In this document: positions 40,067-49,237 of the stretch, one piece after another
Layout of the letters: each line of letters begins with the position of its first letter
How positions within the stretch are numbered: position 1 is the first letter of the stretch
Origin: Paenibacillus lignilyticus
Lineage (GTDB): Bacteria > Bacillota > Bacilli > Paenibacillales > Paenibacillaceae
NCBI RefSeq assembly: GCF_017942085.1
Contig: NZ_JAGKSP010000001.1
Location: 992,001-1,056,000 of the forward strand
Direction: 5' to 3'
DNA length: 64,000 nucleotides
The notes under the pieces: model-generated
What the model was told of the DNA's origin: nothing
Seen by the model: the letters and a program-made list of their open reading frames with translations, nothing else
The model's database searches: none
Position numbers and translations under genes: made by a program

Positions 40067-41386
40067 ATGGTGGAACATGTCATCGAAAAACTCGGGAAGA
40101 GTCCCGATTTTCAACATCAGCATATTGTGCTCGGCGGCAAGCATGTTGAACTCTTCGCACTTTCGAGCCTCGTTGATGTCGCGGCAACCGTCTGGCGGAT
40201 CAAGGAAACCGCTTCTGCCGAGTCCTATACATGGGAACAGCTGAAGTGGACGCTTGGCGGTGAAGAAGCGGCGAAGGCAGGGGACCATGTTCAAGGTCTT
40301 TTGGAAGGACGTGCCCTTCTCTTTACCGCCAACCGCTCGGAGGCCATTTGGGTACAGCCCTTATCTCAGAATTTGAACCGATCGATTAATTCGCCGAACA
40401 ATCAAAATATCCTTATCTCATCGCAAACCGGCTTCATCGAAGATATGATGACGAACGTGGGCTTGATCCGAAATGAGCTTCGTTCCGCACATCTGAAGCA
40501 ATCGCTTGTGCTCGTCGGCTCTACACATAAGCAGCGCATGCTCATTCTATCGCTAGATAATACAGTCGATGCCGCTCTGCTCGCGGATTGCGAGGCAGCC
40601 ATTCGTGCTCATGCAAACGAAGACTTCACCTCTACTCGCCAAGTAGCAAAATGGCTTCGCCAGCAGCCGTTATGGAGCCCGCTCCCATGCTATAACAGAA
40701 CGGAGTCGCCTCATGAAGCCTGCCACTATCTCAAACAAGGCCGGATTGCGCTGCTGATCGAGGGTTACCCGGAAGCGATCATCATTCCCGTACATCTTGC
40801 CGACTTGTTTATCTTAGATACAGATCTGGACTTGCCTTCCGCTCTTTCCGTCATGATCATTTTCTTCCGCGTCCTCGGCGCGCTCATCGCCATAATCGCT
40901 CCTGCCGCTTATGTCGCATTAGTTTCCATCAATCCGGACGTCATGAAGCTGGAATTGATTTATTCCATTGCCCGAAGCCGTGTAGGCGTTCCTTATCCAT
41001 CGTTAACGGAAGCGCTCATCCTGCTCTTTATTATTGAGATGCTCCTCGAAGCTATCGTCCGATTGCCCAAGAGCATCGGCCCGGCCATGACGATGGTAGG
41101 CGGGATCATCCTCGGACAAGCGGTTGTCGAAGCGCAGCTGGTCAGCAACTTGCTGATCATCGTGCTTGCCGCCTCTACAATCGCCAACTTCACGATCATT
41201 GGCTATCAATTTGCGCTGACGGTTCGACTGTGGCGATATATCATGCTGTTTTTTGCCGCCTTGTTCGGCCCTCTCGGCATCGTTTGCGGTTTATTTTTAC
41301 TGCTCTCCCTAATAAGCAATGTCACGATACTCAGCAAGCCGTTTATGCCTACCACAGCTCCGAGGGGAGGGAAAACGAATCGATGA
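40067..41386 (+). CDS. Spore germinant receptor subunit A (GerA family)
   Basis: 439 residues, a little shorter than the usual 480-500. A soluble N-terminal part (about 1-240) carries the weakened family motif SQTGFIEDMMTNVGLIR (usually GPREGFVEDL) and TESPHEACHYLKQGRIALLIEGYPEAI. About five membrane helices follow at 255-425. It sits in the spore inner membrane with the B and C subunits and responds to nutrients. The ATG at 40067 follows AGGTGG; the frame extends to 40001 but that part overlaps the promoter. Stop overlaps the B-subunit start by ATGA. Confidence 0.9.
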   Translation: MVEHVIEKLGKSPDFQHQHIVLGGKHVELFALSSLVDVAATVWRIKETASAESYTWEQLKWTLGGEEAAKAGDHVQGLLEGRALLFTANRSEAIWVQPLSQNLNRSINSPNNQNILISSQTGFIEDMMTNVGLIRNELRSAHLKQSLVLVGSTHKQRMLILSLDNTVDAALLADCEAAIRAHANEDFTSTRQVAKWLRQQPLWSPLPCYNRTESPHEACHYLKQGRIALLIEGYPEAIIIPVHLADLFILDTDLDLPSALSVMIIFFRVLGALIAIIAPAAYVALVSINPDVMKLELIYSIARSRVGVPYPSLTEALILLFIIEMLLEAIVRLPKSIGPAMTMVGGIILGQAVVEAQLVSNLLIIVLAASTIANFTIIGYQFALTVRLWRYIMLFFAALFGPLGIVCGLFLLLSLISNVTILSKPFMPTTAPRGGKTNR

Positions 41387-42441
41387 AGCAAGGCATCTCG
41401 ATCGCCGCTTTATTTATCGTGCTTCAATATGGTCTGCTCATGTTTATTTTCCCCCAGAGCATTATCCAGTCCCAACCCTCCGGTCATTGGTTGACAGTCG
41501 TGCTTGGATGGCTGCTCCAAGGCGTCTTGCTTCGCTTGCTCATAGGGGGATTTAAGGAAAGCAAAGAGGATCTGCTGCTGTGTTTCTTACAAACGAAAGC
41601 AATATCCCGATTCATCTGGCTATGGCTGATAACCATCAGCAACGTTCTGGTCATCACGATCATCATTCGCGGCCACTCCCAATTGCTCAAAATGTTATTT
41701 CTTCCGAATACGCCGATCTGGGTGTTAATGGCGCTCCTGCTCTTCTCGTCGTTGTGTATTTCGTATGCCGGGCGAAATTCGTTATTGCGTCTCTCCATTC
41801 TTGTAGGAATATTTGGACTTCCACTCATCATCATTAGCCTCGCGAGTACGTATGGCAATCTATCGCTAAACATGATTAGTCCGCTCGTACCGACATTCTC
41901 GTTCTTGGGGGAAGCGAAAATATTGCCTTTGTTCTTTATCTTCTCTCATACGATCGGTGTAATCGGTTTTTTTGGTCCGCTCTCCAACGTCTCCAAGCGC
42001 TGGCTCTGGGGAGCTTGGAGCGTTTCGTTGTTCTTTTATTTGATTATCGTTTATATCCCGCTTGGCATGTTCGGGCATGAAGGCGCAGCGCCGCTGCGAT
42101 ATCCGCTGATTATTGTCTTGGATTCCATCAGGGTAAATTGGTTTTTCTTTGACCGGCTCTCCTTGTTCTATGTGATGGCTGTCTTACTTAGCACACTTAT
42201 GAACGTCACGGGGCTTCTCTGGCTCACCCGGGCAATGGCCAGTCGTTCATCGAGGTTAACCAAATGGATGACGAATCCAATCACGGTATCCGTGCTGGTC
42301 CTTATATTGGCACTGCTAATCGTTAATATGGGGGATCTGGAAAAATTGTCAGAATGGGGAGCCCCTGCCCGATTTGGGCTAGTGCTGGCGATAGCGATAG
42401 CCGGAGCTTACTACCGAAGACAAGCGCGGCATAGGAGATGA
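41383..42441 (+). CDS. Spore germinant receptor subunit B (GerB family, amino-acid-permease-like)
   Basis: 352 residues with ten predicted membrane helices, the size and profile of GerAB/GerKB proteins in the APC superfamily. This subunit is thought to bind the germinant. The ATG is chosen from the ATGA overlap with the A subunit and GGAGGG about 11 bp upstream; the longer frame from 41230 is out of frame with, and inside, the A gene. It is followed 9 bp later by the C subunit. Confidence 0.9.
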   Translation: MKQGISIAALFIVLQYGLLMFIFPQSIIQSQPSGHWLTVVLGWLLQGVLLRLLIGGFKESKEDLLLCFLQTKAISRFIWLWLITISNVLVITIIIRGHSQLLKMLFLPNTPIWVLMALLLFSSLCISYAGRNSLLRLSILVGIFGLPLIIISLASTYGNLSLNMISPLVPTFSFLGEAKILPLFFIFSHTIGVIGFFGPLSNVSKRWLWGAWSVSLFFYLIIVYIPLGMFGHEGAAPLRYPLIIVLDSIRVNWFFFDRLSLFYVMAVLLSTLMNVTGLLWLTRAMASRSSRLTKWMTNPITVSVLVLILALLIVNMGDLEKLSEWGAPARFGLVLAIAIAGAYYRRQARHRR

Positions 42442-42450
42442 CCCGACTCG

Positions 42451-43530
42451 ATGATGTTACGTCGTTGTAAAACAGCAAATATTCTCGTATGCCTCTCCTG
42501 CGTACTGCTGCTGAGCGGATGTTGGGACAGCCATGATATCAATCTTCGAACCATGCCCATTATCGTTGGTGTTGCGAAAGGCGAGTCTCAAGCATTCGAA
42601 ATCACCTTGCAGATTCCTATTCCTGCCGAAAAAGCATTTTCGATCAAGACGATCTCGCAAGAATCCAGTTCGGTCAGTTCAGCCTTCGATAATATGAGAA
42701 TCAATATCGAGAATTACATCGATATGTTAGATATCGAGATGGTCGTCTTTCATGAATCGGTTGCTGTTGAAGGGCTGGAGGATCAATTCAATAATGCCAT
42801 CAGAACGAGAGGAATTCCGCCACGATCATTAGTAGCCATTACAGACGCAAACATGAAGGAGCTGTTTACCAATACGAATCATGCCATTCAATCCGACGTG
42901 ACGACTTTTTTTAAATACTCCAATAAAGCGGCCGGCTGGACACCTAAAACAGCCAAAACCAAACTATGGGAAGCCTATGAATCAACGAAATCCTATACAG
43001 AAGACGTGATTATCCCCATTATTCGTCCAGGTAAGGAAACGGTGCTTGTCTTTCCCGGATCTGCCGTTATGCGAGAAGGAAAGATGGTGGGGCGCCTTGG
43101 GAAGGAAGAGACCCTGTTCGCTAACGTGGTTACAAACCGTTATCATGGTGCTGCGATCGAGGTTCTAAAGAGTGCAAATCTGATGATTCTAAGCGCTAAA
43201 ACGAAATGGAAAGCTCGATTAACTAAAGAAGGGCCTGTTTTAGACGGTAAGCTCTTCGTAAAAGCTGCCGTCACTGAAAGCAGAAAGGATGCCTCCGAAG
43301 GTGAATTAACCAAGGAAATGGAATCGTATATGACCGAGCAGCTGACACGGCTAACTGCCAAGCTGCAGAAATACAAGAGCGATCCCCTTGGTTTAGGCAA
43401 TCACTTTAGAAGCAAGCTTCCGCTCGATGATCTGAAGCGTTGGCGAAGCGACTTTTATCCGAAGCTGAAAGTGAATTATAAGGTAAAAGTAGTCATCAAC
43501 AATTTCGGAAATTTAGAGCAAGAGGAATGA
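42451..43530 (+). CDS. Spore germinant receptor subunit C (GerC family lipoprotein)
   Basis: 359 residues. The lipobox LLLSGC puts the lipidated Cys at residue 24, followed by WDSHDINL, the family's usual GCWDxRE/DI opening. Downstream, ITLQIPIP and the region around PGSAVMREGKMVGRLGKEETL (typically GxAVFKxDKLVGxL) confirm the family. It completes a three-gene receptor (A, B, C). A hairpin follows immediately. Confidence 0.92.
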   Translation: MMLRRCKTANILVCLSCVLLLSGCWDSHDINLRTMPIIVGVAKGESQAFEITLQIPIPAEKAFSIKTISQESSSVSSAFDNMRINIENYIDMLDIEMVVFHESVAVEGLEDQFNNAIRTRGIPPRSLVAITDANMKELFTNTNHAIQSDVTTFFKYSNKAAGWTPKTAKTKLWEAYESTKSYTEDVIIPIIRPGKETVLVFPGSAVMREGKMVGRLGKEETLFANVVTNRYHGAAIEVLKSANLMILSAKTKWKARLTKEGPVLDGKLFVKAAVTESRKDASEGELTKEMESYMTEQLTRLTAKLQKYKSDPLGLGNHFRSKLPLDDLKRWRSDFYPKLKVNYKVKVVINNFGNLEQEE

Positions 43531-43531
43531 G

Positions 43532-43560
43532 TAAGGGCTGTCCCAGAGGGACAGCCCTTA
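43532..43560. terminator. Bidirectional hairpin between gerC-type and GH88 genes
   Basis: Perfect 13-bp arms TAAGGGCTGTCCC/GGGACAGCCCTTA with a three-base loop, right after the gerC stop and 12 bp from the convergent GH88 stop. T-runs are short. Confidence 0.65.
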
Positions 43561-43572
43561 TAGCCATTTCCA

Positions 43573-44718
43573 TTACTCCCAAGGAATTACGGTGTCTCCT
43601 CTAAGCCTCGCCAGTCCTTCTACGAAGAAGTAATCGCCGTAAATCAGCGGCACATCGACATTTTTCCGCTCCGGATAATGACTCGTACCGTGCAAAATAA
43701 GTCCTTCTTCTTTCTCGTCGTCATAGGCTCCGTAATTCCGATAGAGCGACTCCAATATCCGCTCGCCTGCTTGCCTATAACTGTCCGACTCCTCGGCGGG
43801 AACAAGTTCAGAGATGAGCAGCAAGCCGCTTGCTGCACATGCGCCTGCAGAAGAATCGCGGATCGCCTTCGTCTCGAGCGGCGCGCGGAAATCCCAGGCC
43901 GGCACATGATCCCCAGGCAGCTGAGAGAGGAAGAATTGCGACACACGTTTGGCGGCATTTACGTATTCTTGACGGCCCGTATGCTTAGCAGCCAGGGCAA
44001 GCCCATAGATCGCCCATGCTGTCCCGCGTGACCACGCAGATTCCGGAGCATGACCTTGGCCGCCGATATATTCGGCAACCTCGCCGGTCTGCGGGTCGAA
44101 GCGTACGATATGCCGAACCGACCCATCCGGGCGAATGAAATGCGCGAGCACTGTGCTCATATGCGCTTCCGCAATATGGGCGTAACGCGGATCGCCGCTT
44201 TCCCGCGAAGCAAAGTAAAGCAAGGGCAGGTTCATCGCACAGTCAATGATGGCCAAGCCTGCATTGTTATCGCCTTCCCGCCAAGGATTCCACGCGCGGA
44301 TGTAATTGCCCTTCACATTAAAGCGGCCTGCCAAATGACTCGCTGCCTTGAAGGCTCGTCTGCGGGACGTTTCGCCGCCGGTCAGCTTGTAATTGAATAT
44401 GCTGGTCAGCGTCCACATGAACCCAAGATCATGATCAAGATGATCGTATCCGTCCAGCACCTCATCCAGCTTAAGCTCACATTGCTCGGCGAGCTCTCGA
44501 AATCCCGGATTGCCTTCTTGCAGCAGCCACAGCATCCCCGGCCAGAATCCCGCCGTCCACCATTGCGGCTGCTCCAATCCATAACGACCGCCTTGGCTTG
44601 CATGAGGAAAGTTCGCTCCGATTCGGGCACTGGTACGCTTCACTTTCAGAATCGTCCGCTCCCATGCTTCATCCACCCACTGCTTCGATGTTGTGTCCGA
44701 GTTTGCCGCTTGCACCAT
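43573..44718 (-). CDS. Unsaturated glucuronyl hydrolase, glycoside hydrolase family 88
   Basis: 381 residues, the UGL length. It hydrates the 4,5-double bond of unsaturated uronic acid at the non-reducing end of lyase products, freeing the unsaturated uronate. Key Asp residues are visible: D97 in DHDLGFMW and D159 in IIDCAMNLPLL, equivalent to the pair known in Bacillus UGL. Aromatic subsite residues QWWTAGFWPGM (52-62) are present. There is no signal peptide, so it is cytoplasmic. It is the last gene of the kdu operon, 15 bp after the lyase gene. Confidence 0.93.
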   Translation of the reverse strand: MVQAANSDTTSKQWVDEAWERTILKVKRTSARIGANFPHASQGGRYGLEQPQWWTAGFWPGMLWLLQEGNPGFRELAEQCELKLDEVLDGYDHLDHDLGFMWTLTSIFNYKLTGGETSRRRAFKAASHLAGRFNVKGNYIRAWNPWREGDNNAGLAIIDCAMNLPLLYFASRESGDPRYAHIAEAHMSTVLAHFIRPDGSVRHIVRFDPQTGEVAEYIGGQGHAPESAWSRGTAWAIYGLALAAKHTGRQEYVNAAKRVSQFFLSQLPGDHVPAWDFRAPLETKAIRDSSAGACAASGLLLISELVPAEESDSYRQAGERILESLYRNYGAYDDEKEEGLILHGTSHYPERKNVDVPLIYGDYFFVEGLARLRGDTVIPWE

Positions 44719-44733
44719 GCCGAGCCCACCTGC

Positions 44734-46575
44734 CTATTCCGAAAATTTGAATTGAAAACCAAGCTGTATTGCAGCATCGCCTTCTATCATTTCTTCTCTT
44801 CGATCCAAATAAATGCGAGAATAGCTTTCTTCCTGACCGTAGTGGTTCGAATACATCCGCTCCTCGATCCGAACCTCGTAGCAGCCCGGATCATAGTCAA
44901 GCCGGACGGCATGGCGCTCCCCTTGCAGCAGCATTTGCCCATCTGCCAGCAATACCGGTTTGGCGCGGGTAATGAACGTTTCCGTAATCGAAGAGGGCTT
45001 CCCTGCAAAACGAATCGCATCCCGCAGCTCGAGCATCGGCCTCTCGGATCCCTTATGCCAACTGAACAGACGCCGGTATGAGGTCAGCCCGCTGCTCGGA
45101 TAACACGAGGCAAGCTCCAATTCGAAACGATCCTCTTCAGCACCGATGTATGAATCCAGCACAACTGCTGCACTTTGCGCGCCAACCGCTTGAAGGTGTC
45201 CGCCGATGATTGGGAGCGAATGGCCTTGCGCCCCGTTGCAATCATAGCCGTAACGACCTTCTCCGAAGTAGTCGGCTGTATATTCGCCGCTGCCAAGATC
45301 AGCCGCGAAGGCCGGGTCCTCATCAGCGAGCAGTATAAAATGGCCAACATCGATATGGTTATGCGGCTCTTGGTTCGTGCCGCCCTTGGCAGCAAACCCG
45401 AAGCTGCCGGCAGCTGAAGTGCAGCGCGAAACAAGCCACTCCGCATCCGGCAGAAACCAGCTTCCGGACTGCCAGCTTTCCGCCCTTGGCGCATGCGGCT
45501 TATGCCAGATGAAATTGCGCAGCGCATGGGCGAACCGCCAGCAATGATCATCGCTGAAGCTTGCCCGTACAGCTAGCGGAGGATATTCTACTTCTTTATA
45601 ATAGGAGGCCAAATAATCGGAGAGTCCGATATGAACGTTAACATCAGGAACCGCGTCCGAGAAATTAGCCGGGCGGTTGCCGGCGAGATAGCAGCGCTGC
45701 TGGAACTGCGCAATCGACCGCACCTTGTTATCGGCAAGCAGGTTCGCTTTGCCGCAGGTACCGCGATGCAGGAGATCGGCGAAAGCAACGAAATAGCCAA
45801 AGCCATAATTCCAATATCCCGGTCCTTCGAGGCATGCCCCATCTTCGCCGAAGCCGGACAGATAATGCCCCATCGTGCCGATCGCTTTCTCGAGGATAGC
45901 CGCCAATCGATCGGTATCCGATTCGAGAAGAAGTGCAGCGGAAGCGATGGCTCCGGCACATACCGAAGCCCAGTTATGATCCGCCGTTTCCCAGTGGTAC
46001 GGCCCAAGATTCAAGTAGGGTGCGAACAAACGCCGATCCACTTCAAGACGGATTGCATCCTGAAGCGGCATAGAAAGATGCCCCTCACCGGATATCATGA
46101 TAATCTCTGCCAGCGCGAAACCTGTCTCCGCAGCAAACAAATCGATATGGCGATCGATCGCTTGACCTCTCATATGAGCGGGCAAGCACCAAGTCGGTTC
46201 CACTAGAATAGCCGCAATGATTTCTTCCAGCGCATCGATATAGCTTTTCTCACTCGGATACAGGAAGTGGCGTATCGCAAAGGCTGCGAGCCGCCTTCTC
46301 CGCTGAAAGTAGACACCCTCGTACATCAACCGATTCCCGGTTCTCTCAAAGTGTCCATATAGCTCAGACGTAAGCTCCGGTATCGGCGTTTGCTCCAAAA
46401 GCTTTCCTTCCTTCTCAACTTCTCGCACCATATCCGCATAATGAGGGGAACCTGCGATCTCCTCCCACTTGGCAGCACTGCTCGCTTCTTCTCCGTACCT
46501 ATTCTGTTCGGCCGGATCCCGCTCCGCCAGCCAGCTCAACAAATTATCCTTCGTCCAACCTAACGCTTCCGCCAC
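44734..46575 (-). CDS. Heparinase II/III-family polysaccharide lyase
   Basis: 613 residues. An N-terminal alpha/alpha toroid (about 60-340; QRRRRLAAFAIRHFLYP, ADHNWASVCAGAIASAALLL, ACLEGPGYWNYGFGYF) carries the catalytic-type NWxxVC and EGxxYW motifs. A C-terminal beta-sandwich includes GGTNQEPHNHIDVGHFIL (about 405-422), the family's H-N-H-D site. It cleaves uronate-containing chains (heparan, chondroitin, alginate or similar) by beta-elimination. It lacks a signal peptide, so it should act on imported oligosaccharides. It starts with GTG, 7 bp after GGAGG. Next to GH88, KduI and KduD it makes a full intracellular route. Confidence 0.9.
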   Translation of the reverse strand: MAEALGWTKDNLLSWLAERDPAEQNRYGEEASSAAKWEEIAGSPHYADMVREVEKEGKLLEQTPIPELTSELYGHFERTGNRLMYEGVYFQRRRRLAAFAIRHFLYPSEKSYIDALEEIIAAILVEPTWCLPAHMRGQAIDRHIDLFAAETGFALAEIIMISGEGHLSMPLQDAIRLEVDRRLFAPYLNLGPYHWETADHNWASVCAGAIASAALLLESDTDRLAAILEKAIGTMGHYLSGFGEDGACLEGPGYWNYGFGYFVAFADLLHRGTCGKANLLADNKVRSIAQFQQRCYLAGNRPANFSDAVPDVNVHIGLSDYLASYYKEVEYPPLAVRASFSDDHCWRFAHALRNFIWHKPHAPRAESWQSGSWFLPDAEWLVSRCTSAAGSFGFAAKGGTNQEPHNHIDVGHFILLADEDPAFAADLGSGEYTADYFGEGRYGYDCNGAQGHSLPIIGGHLQAVGAQSAAVVLDSYIGAEEDRFELELASCYPSSGLTSYRRLFSWHKGSERPMLELRDAIRFAGKPSSITETFITRAKPVLLADGQMLLQGERHAVRLDYDPGCYEVRIEERMYSNHYGQEESYSRIYLDRREEMIEGDAAIQLGFQFKFSE

Positions 46576-46607
46576 AATCTCGCCTCCGGCCGATTCGAAC
46601 TAGTAAG

Positions 46608-47357
46608 CTAGCGTGCGAGCCATCCGCCATCCACGCATAGGATGTGGCCGTTCATATAGTCGGATGCTGCCGAAGCGAGGAACACCGCCGGTCCCTGCAA
46701 ATCCTTCGGCAACCCCCACCGGCCAGCGGGGATCCGCTCCAGAATCGCTTGGCTTCGCTTCTCATCCGCCATGAGCGGAGCTGTATTGCGCGTATCGATA
46801 TAACCGGGAGCGATCGCATTCACCTGAATGCCTTTGCCGCCCCATTCATTGGCGAGCGCCTTCGTAATTCCCGTTACGGCATGTTTGCTTGCCGTGTAAC
46901 CCGGTACATTGATGCCGCCTTGGAAGCTGAGCATCGAGGCAATATTGATGATTTTGCCGCTGCCTCTTGCAATCATATGATTGCCGGCCAATTGGCTGAG
47001 GAAGAAGACGGCATTCATATTCAGATCGATCACATCGAACCAATCCGAACGGGAATGCTCGGCAGCAGGCGCACGTCGAATCGTTCCGGCGTTGTTGACC
47101 AGAATATCGATGCTCCCGTAATAAGCCAGCGCTTCATTAAACACCGGCTCCAAGTTATCGATCTGACTTAAATCCGCGGAAATTTGGGCAGCAAATCCGC
47201 CTTTTTCCCGAATCATTCGAACCGTCTCATCGCTGTTCGAAGCGGATACCGCCACGACGGACGCACCTGCTTCAGCCAGGCCGACCGCAATGGCTTGGCC
47301 GATCCCGCCTGATGTGCCGGTAACCAGCGCTGTTTTGCCTGTTAAGTCAAAGCTCAT
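46608..47357 (-). CDS. kduD: 2-dehydro-3-deoxy-D-gluconate 5-dehydrogenase
   Basis: 249 residues, a classical short-chain dehydrogenase: NAD-binding TGTSGGIG (13-20), NNAG (88-91), and the catalytic S141, Y154 and K158 (NIASM, PGYTASK). KduD interconverts 3-deoxy-D-glycero-2,5-hexodiulosonate and 2-keto-3-deoxygluconate with NAD(H). Sequence alone cannot separate it from other family members, but position beside kduI and a GH88 gene makes it clear. It starts 2 bp after the deoR-type stop. Confidence 0.9.
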   Translation of the reverse strand: MSFDLTGKTALVTGTSGGIGQAIAVGLAEAGASVVAVSASNSDETVRMIREKGGFAAQISADLSQIDNLEPVFNEALAYYGSIDILVNNAGTIRRAPAAEHSRSDWFDVIDLNMNAVFFLSQLAGNHMIARGSGKIINIASMLSFQGGINVPGYTASKHAVTGITKALANEWGGKGIQVNAIAPGYIDTRNTAPLMADEKRSQAILERIPAGRWGLPKDLQGPAVFLASAASDYMNGHILCVDGGWLAR

Positions 47358-47359
47358 CC

Positions 47360-48127
47360 TTATGCTCCCTTCTCTCCTATAAGAAGCGACGCTCCTTCTT
47401 GCCGGAACTGCTCTGCAGTCTCCTGCGGAATGCCGGTATCCGTTATGATCGCGCTAACCTCGTTCAATTTCGCGAATGTGAAGAGCGCGCCCTGACCGAA
47501 TTTGTAATGATCCGCAACGACATAAGACGTCTTGGCTGTCTCCAGCCATGCCCGCTTAATATCTGCCGATTCACCCGAGTAGATCGTAAAGCCTGACTGC
47601 GGATGGATCGCCGTTGCAGACAGGAATGCCTTCGCAATGTTTAGTCTTCGAATGTAGGCAGCTGCCTCAGCACTGATCAGCATATTGCGAATTTGATAGC
47701 CGCCCGGGACGACCAAGCGAATCGATGTCCGGCGGGCCAGCTCCGCAATAATATGAAGATCATTCGTGACGACCGTAAGCGGCTCATCCGGCAGCAGCTT
47801 AGCGATCGCAAGCGTTGTACGCCCGCCATCAAGCGCGATAACCTCGTTGGCTTCAATGAGCGAAACCGCCAGCTCCGCAATCTCTTGATGTTCTGCGGCA
47901 TATGGCGCTTCTTCTTGCTTCAGCGACAGGATGCCGAGCTGATTCTCCTGCGCCAGGACCGCTCCGCCGTGAATGCGCTGCAGCAGCCCCTTCTGTTCCA
48001 GCTTCGCCAAGTCCTCGCGAATCGTCTTGCCTGTTACCTGCAGCTGCTCGCTGAGATCAGTGACCATCACTTCTCCGGAGGCGAGCAGCATTTCCATAAT
48101 TTTCTCATATCTGCGCAAAGGGTTCAT
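47360..48127 (-). CDS. DeoR-family regulator inside the kdu operon
   Basis: 255 residues. The N-terminal DeoR helix-turn-helix spans about 5-57 (EMLLASGEVMVTDLSEQLQV, KTIREDLAKLEQKGLLQRIHGGA). The C-terminal sugar-phosphate-sensor domain follows (IALDGGRTTLAIAKLL, YVVADHYKFGQGA). It is the second gene after kduI, so it likely represses its own operon and is released by a uronate-pathway intermediate. Direct repeats upstream of kduI (49014-49051) are a suitable operator. Confidence 0.9.
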   Translation of the reverse strand: MNPLRRYEKIMEMLLASGEVMVTDLSEQLQVTGKTIREDLAKLEQKGLLQRIHGGAVLAQENQLGILSLKQEEAPYAAEHQEIAELAVSLIEANEVIALDGGRTTLAIAKLLPDEPLTVVTNDLHIIAELARRTSIRLVVPGGYQIRNMLISAEAAAYIRRLNIAKAFLSATAIHPQSGFTIYSGESADIKRAWLETAKTSYVVADHYKFGQGALFTFAKLNEVSAIITDTGIPQETAEQFRQEGASLLIGEKGA

Positions 48128-48160
48128 CGGAAACCATCACTTTCATGCTTAGTTGCAGCT

Positions 48161-48994
48161 TTATTTTAAGTCCTTCATCGCGACGGCGTCCATGTCCTCG
48201 AAGGTTTGGTTCTCTCCCGCCATCCCCCAAATGAACGTGTAGCTGTTCGTGCCGACGCCGCTATGAATCGACCAGCTCGGGGAGATGACCGCTTGCTCAT
48301 TGCGTACGACCAGGTGACGCGTTTCGGCCGCTTCTCCCATGAGATGAAACACCGCACCGTTCTCAGGCATGTCGAAGTAGAAATACACTTCCGACCTGCG
48401 GTTATGCGTATGGCAAGGCATCGTATTCCACATGCTTCCCGGCTTCAGCAATGTCATGCCCATCACGAGCTGGCAGCTTTGAATGCCGCCTGTATGAATG
48501 TAGCGGTAGATGGTTCGCTCATTGGAGTTCTCCATACTCCCCAGATGATTAGGGGACGCTTCGCTAATCGCAGCTTTGACTGTTGGATACGTCTGGTGCG
48601 CGGGAGCGGAATTCAAATAATATTTGGCAGGCCGTGAGCCATCTTCACTTGCGAAGCTGACATCCTTCGCGCCGCGGCCAATGTAAAGGCAGTCCTTGCT
48701 GTCCATGGAATAGACTTCTCCATCCACCGTAACCGTACCCTTGCCGCCGACGTTAATAATTCCAACTTCCCGGCGCTCCAGAAACGTAGCCGCACCGATC
48801 GTTGCCGGATCTACAGCGAGACTCACGGAACCATTCACCGGAACGGCACCGCCGATAATGAAACGATCCACATGCGAATAACTAAGCTTGAGTTCGTCAG
48901 CAACGAATAGTTGTTCAATCAGAAACTCTTCGCGAAGACGAGTCGTATCAAATGCCTTAACTTCGTTGGGATGGGAGGCATAACGGATTTCCAT
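48161..48994 (-). CDS. kduI: 5-dehydro-4-deoxy-D-glucuronate isomerase
   Basis: 277 residues, the usual KduI length. A cupin protein that isomerises 4-deoxy-L-threo-5-hexosulose uronate to 3-deoxy-D-glycero-2,5-hexodiulosonate. The metal site MPCHTHNRRSEVYFYFD (near 191-207) gives two His and one Glu, and a fourth ligand is in SPSWSIHSGVGT. The opening MEIRYASHPNEVKAFDTTRL is typical. The ATG at 48994 follows AAGGAG by about 9 bp; the frame extends nine codons further without a site. It is first in the kduI-deoR-kduD-lyase-GH88 operon. Confidence 0.95.
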   Translation of the reverse strand: MEIRYASHPNEVKAFDTTRLREEFLIEQLFVADELKLSYSHVDRFIIGGAVPVNGSVSLAVDPATIGAATFLERREVGIINVGGKGTVTVDGEVYSMDSKDCLYIGRGAKDVSFASEDGSRPAKYYLNSAPAHQTYPTVKAAISEASPNHLGSMENSNERTIYRYIHTGGIQSCQLVMGMTLLKPGSMWNTMPCHTHNRRSEVYFYFDMPENGAVFHLMGEAAETRHLVVRNEQAVISPSWSIHSGVGTNSYTFIWGMAGENQTFEDMDAVAMKDLK

Positions 48995-49013
48995 GCGGAC
49001 ACATTCTCCTTTT

Positions 49014-49051
49014 ATGTTCATATAAGTTCATTTGGTAATTTATATGTTCAT
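49014..49051 (-). promoter_or_regulatory. Direct-repeat operator upstream of kduI, probably for the DeoR protein
   Basis: Three direct repeats TAtGTTCAT start at 49014, 49023 and 49043 (steps 9 and 20). They follow a TATAAT box on the minus strand at 49075-49070, so they cover roughly +12 to +50. DeoR proteins typically bind direct repeats, and one is encoded in this operon. Confidence 0.55.
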
Positions 49052-49069
49052 TTTAAATGAGGTCTATTC

Positions 49070-49075
49070 ATTATA
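49070..49075 (-). promoter_or_regulatory. -10 box of the kdu operon
   Basis: A perfect TATAAT on the minus strand 76 bp before the kduI start. The best -35 at the correct distance (ACTGAA) is poor, so an activator may be needed. Confidence 0.45.
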
Positions 49076-49237
49076 CAAGGAGAAAAATCCAATTCAGTCT
49101 AAATAAGTTTTTCCCGCTCTGAATACGCATCCTCTTCTATCCGAATGGGATGGATTTGTCATCAAACACAAGTTACAATACGTTGTGAGAGGATTGCGTC
49201 AATTGCTCGCAGTCAGCCTAGCAAGGAGGATATCGTT

